This document shows, piece by piece, positions 6,046-6,793 of a stretch of DNA of 6,793 bases. Position 1 is the first letter of the stretch. The number at the start of each line of letters is the position of its first letter. Position numbers and translations under genes: made by a program. A model generated the notes under the pieces. That model ran no database searches, was not told the DNA's origin, and worked only from the letters and a program-made list of their open reading frames with translations. The DNA is taken from positions 1 through 6,793 of the forward strand of contig JABWAY010000227.1 in the NCBI GenBank assembly GCA_013360825.1, read 5' to 3'. Source of the stretch: Candidatus Brocadiia bacterium (lineage in GTDB: Bacteria > Planctomycetota > MHYJ01 > WSZJ01).

Positions 6046-6793
6046 TCAGATCGTGACCGTCTCGCCCTCGCGGGCCACCGCCATCCCCGCCCGTTCCACG
6101 GCGCGGCGCTCCGGCGTTCCGGCGCGTGCGGCGGGGTTGGTGTGATTGAGGTGGATGAAGCGGACCTTCCGCCGCTCCCGTGCCGGAAGGGCGGCGAGAC
6201 GAGCGAGGGTTGAGGCGATGGTGGGATGGGGGACGACGGAGATATCCCGGCCCGGGAGTTCGGCTCCGGAGAAGAACGTCCCGTCGATCCAGGCGACGTC
6301 GACCGACTCGATCGCGCGCTCGAGCGGCACGTTCCACGGCTCCCATCGGTCGATGTCGGGGAGCCAGAGCGCGGTCCGGCGCGCCCCCTCGATCCGGAAC
6401 GCGACGGTTTCGGTGTATTCGGCGCGGTGGGGGACCGGCAGCGGCGTGATCCGGATCCCCGGTGCGGGCCGGACCGGACGCGCGCCGGCGAGCGGGCGCA
6501 GGGCGATATGTCCGAGCCGGACCAGCTGCTCCCACGGCGCATTCTTCCGCAGGAAGGCGCGCATCCGCGGCATCCCCCAGACCGGGACACCGCTCGCCGC
6601 CATCGCTTCCCGCCCGAGGTGGACCAGCCCGGTGTAGTGCCCTGCGTGTCCGTGCGTCAGGAAAACTCCCTCGAGCGTCCCCGGATGGCGCGCGTCGAGC
6701 GCCGCCAGCTGCTCGCGGAAATCGGGGGTCGCGTCGATGAGCCAGCGTTTCCGGCCCGCGACGAGGGCGAGGCAGGCCGCGCGACGGCGGAGG
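6046..6793 (-). CDS. PqqB-like MBL-fold metallohydrolase, 5' end outside window
   Basis: 248 C-terminal residues are visible; the start lies beyond the right edge (full PqqB-like proteins are about 300). In visible numbering, the metal motif is THGHAGHYTGL (46-56), a PqqB-type variant of the MBL HxHxDH motif with Gly in place of Asp. Then come GVPVWGMPRMRAFL (68-81), NAPWEQL (84-90), VPHRAEYTETVAFRI (120-134), LPDIDRW (144-150) with candidate metal-ligand Asp residues, DGTFF (170-174), and the C-terminal FIHLNHTNP (212-220). An internal Met at 6601-6603 could be mistaken for a start, but the frame upstream is conserved and contains the metal site. The ensemble matches the stand-alone PqqB-like class found outside PQQ operons. 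No pqqA, C, D or E is in the window, so a PQQ role is not claimed; the family is hydrolase- or oxygenase-like with unknown substrate. It converges with the EVE gene across 18 bases. Confidence 0.85.
   Translation of the reverse strand, partial: LRRRAACLALVAGRKRWLIDATPDFREQLAALDARHPGTLEGVFLTHGHAGHYTGLVHLGREAMAASGVPVWGMPRMRAFLRKNAPWEQLVRLGHIALRPLAGARPVRPAPGIRITPLPVPHRAEYTETVAFRIEGARRTALWLPDIDRWEPWNVPLERAIESVDVAWIDGTFFSGAELPGRDISVVPHPTIASTLARLAALPARERRKVRFIHLNHTNPAARAGTPERRAVERAGMAVAREGETVTI

Noticed and set aside
1..6793. Defence island, CRISPR array, mobile element or RNA gene
   Set aside because: I saw no repeat-spacer pattern, transposase, integrase, restriction or toxin-antitoxin motif, and no tRNA or rRNA signature. 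The EVE domain alone does not make a defence system.

Overview
This is a G+C-rich bacterial chromosomal window with tightly packed genes and 4-base stop/start overlaps. GTG and TTG starts are plausible for several genes. It holds no rRNA, tRNA, CRISPR array, transposase or phage gene. The content (type II NADH dehydrogenase, plant-type O-methyltransferase fold, M3B oligopeptidase, EVE protein, stand-alone PqqB-like hydrolase) is typical of housekeeping or peripheral metabolism in a high-GC, Acidobacteria-like or uncultured lineage. The phylum cannot be fixed from the sequence alone.

Layout, left to right. (1) On the minus strand, transcribed right to left, are a SAM-dependent O-methyltransferase (2518-1493), an NDH-2 type NADH:quinone oxidoreductase (1496-237) that starts inside the methyltransferase stop codon, and the signal-peptide-bearing N-terminus of a secreted protein that leaves the window at base 1. 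(2) Divergent from these, on the plus strand, is an unrecognised 134-residue cytosolic protein (2670-3074). (3) Convergent with it, on the minus strand, is a coupled pair: an M3B zinc oligopeptidase (5521-3812) and a single-pass membrane protein whose C-terminal domain resembles DUF4253 (3815-3087). (4) Divergent from the peptidase, on the plus strand, is a small EVE-domain protein (5623-6027). (5) Convergent with that, on the minus strand, is a PqqB-like metallo-beta-lactamase-fold hydrolase (6046 to beyond 6793), cut at its N-terminus by the window edge.

Two translationally coupled pairs stand out: methyltransferase with NDH-2 (TTGA overlap) and peptidase with membrane DUF protein (GTGA overlap). 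The two convergent junctions leave only 12 and 18 bases, with no visible terminator. I found no obvious defence, mobile or biosynthetic system. The most unusual signal is a sharp synonymous-codon switch inside the methyltransferase gene: its first half uses GCC for almost every alanine, and its second half mostly GCG. A second is a sigma70-like promoter placed so that this gene's transcript would begin at its ATG.
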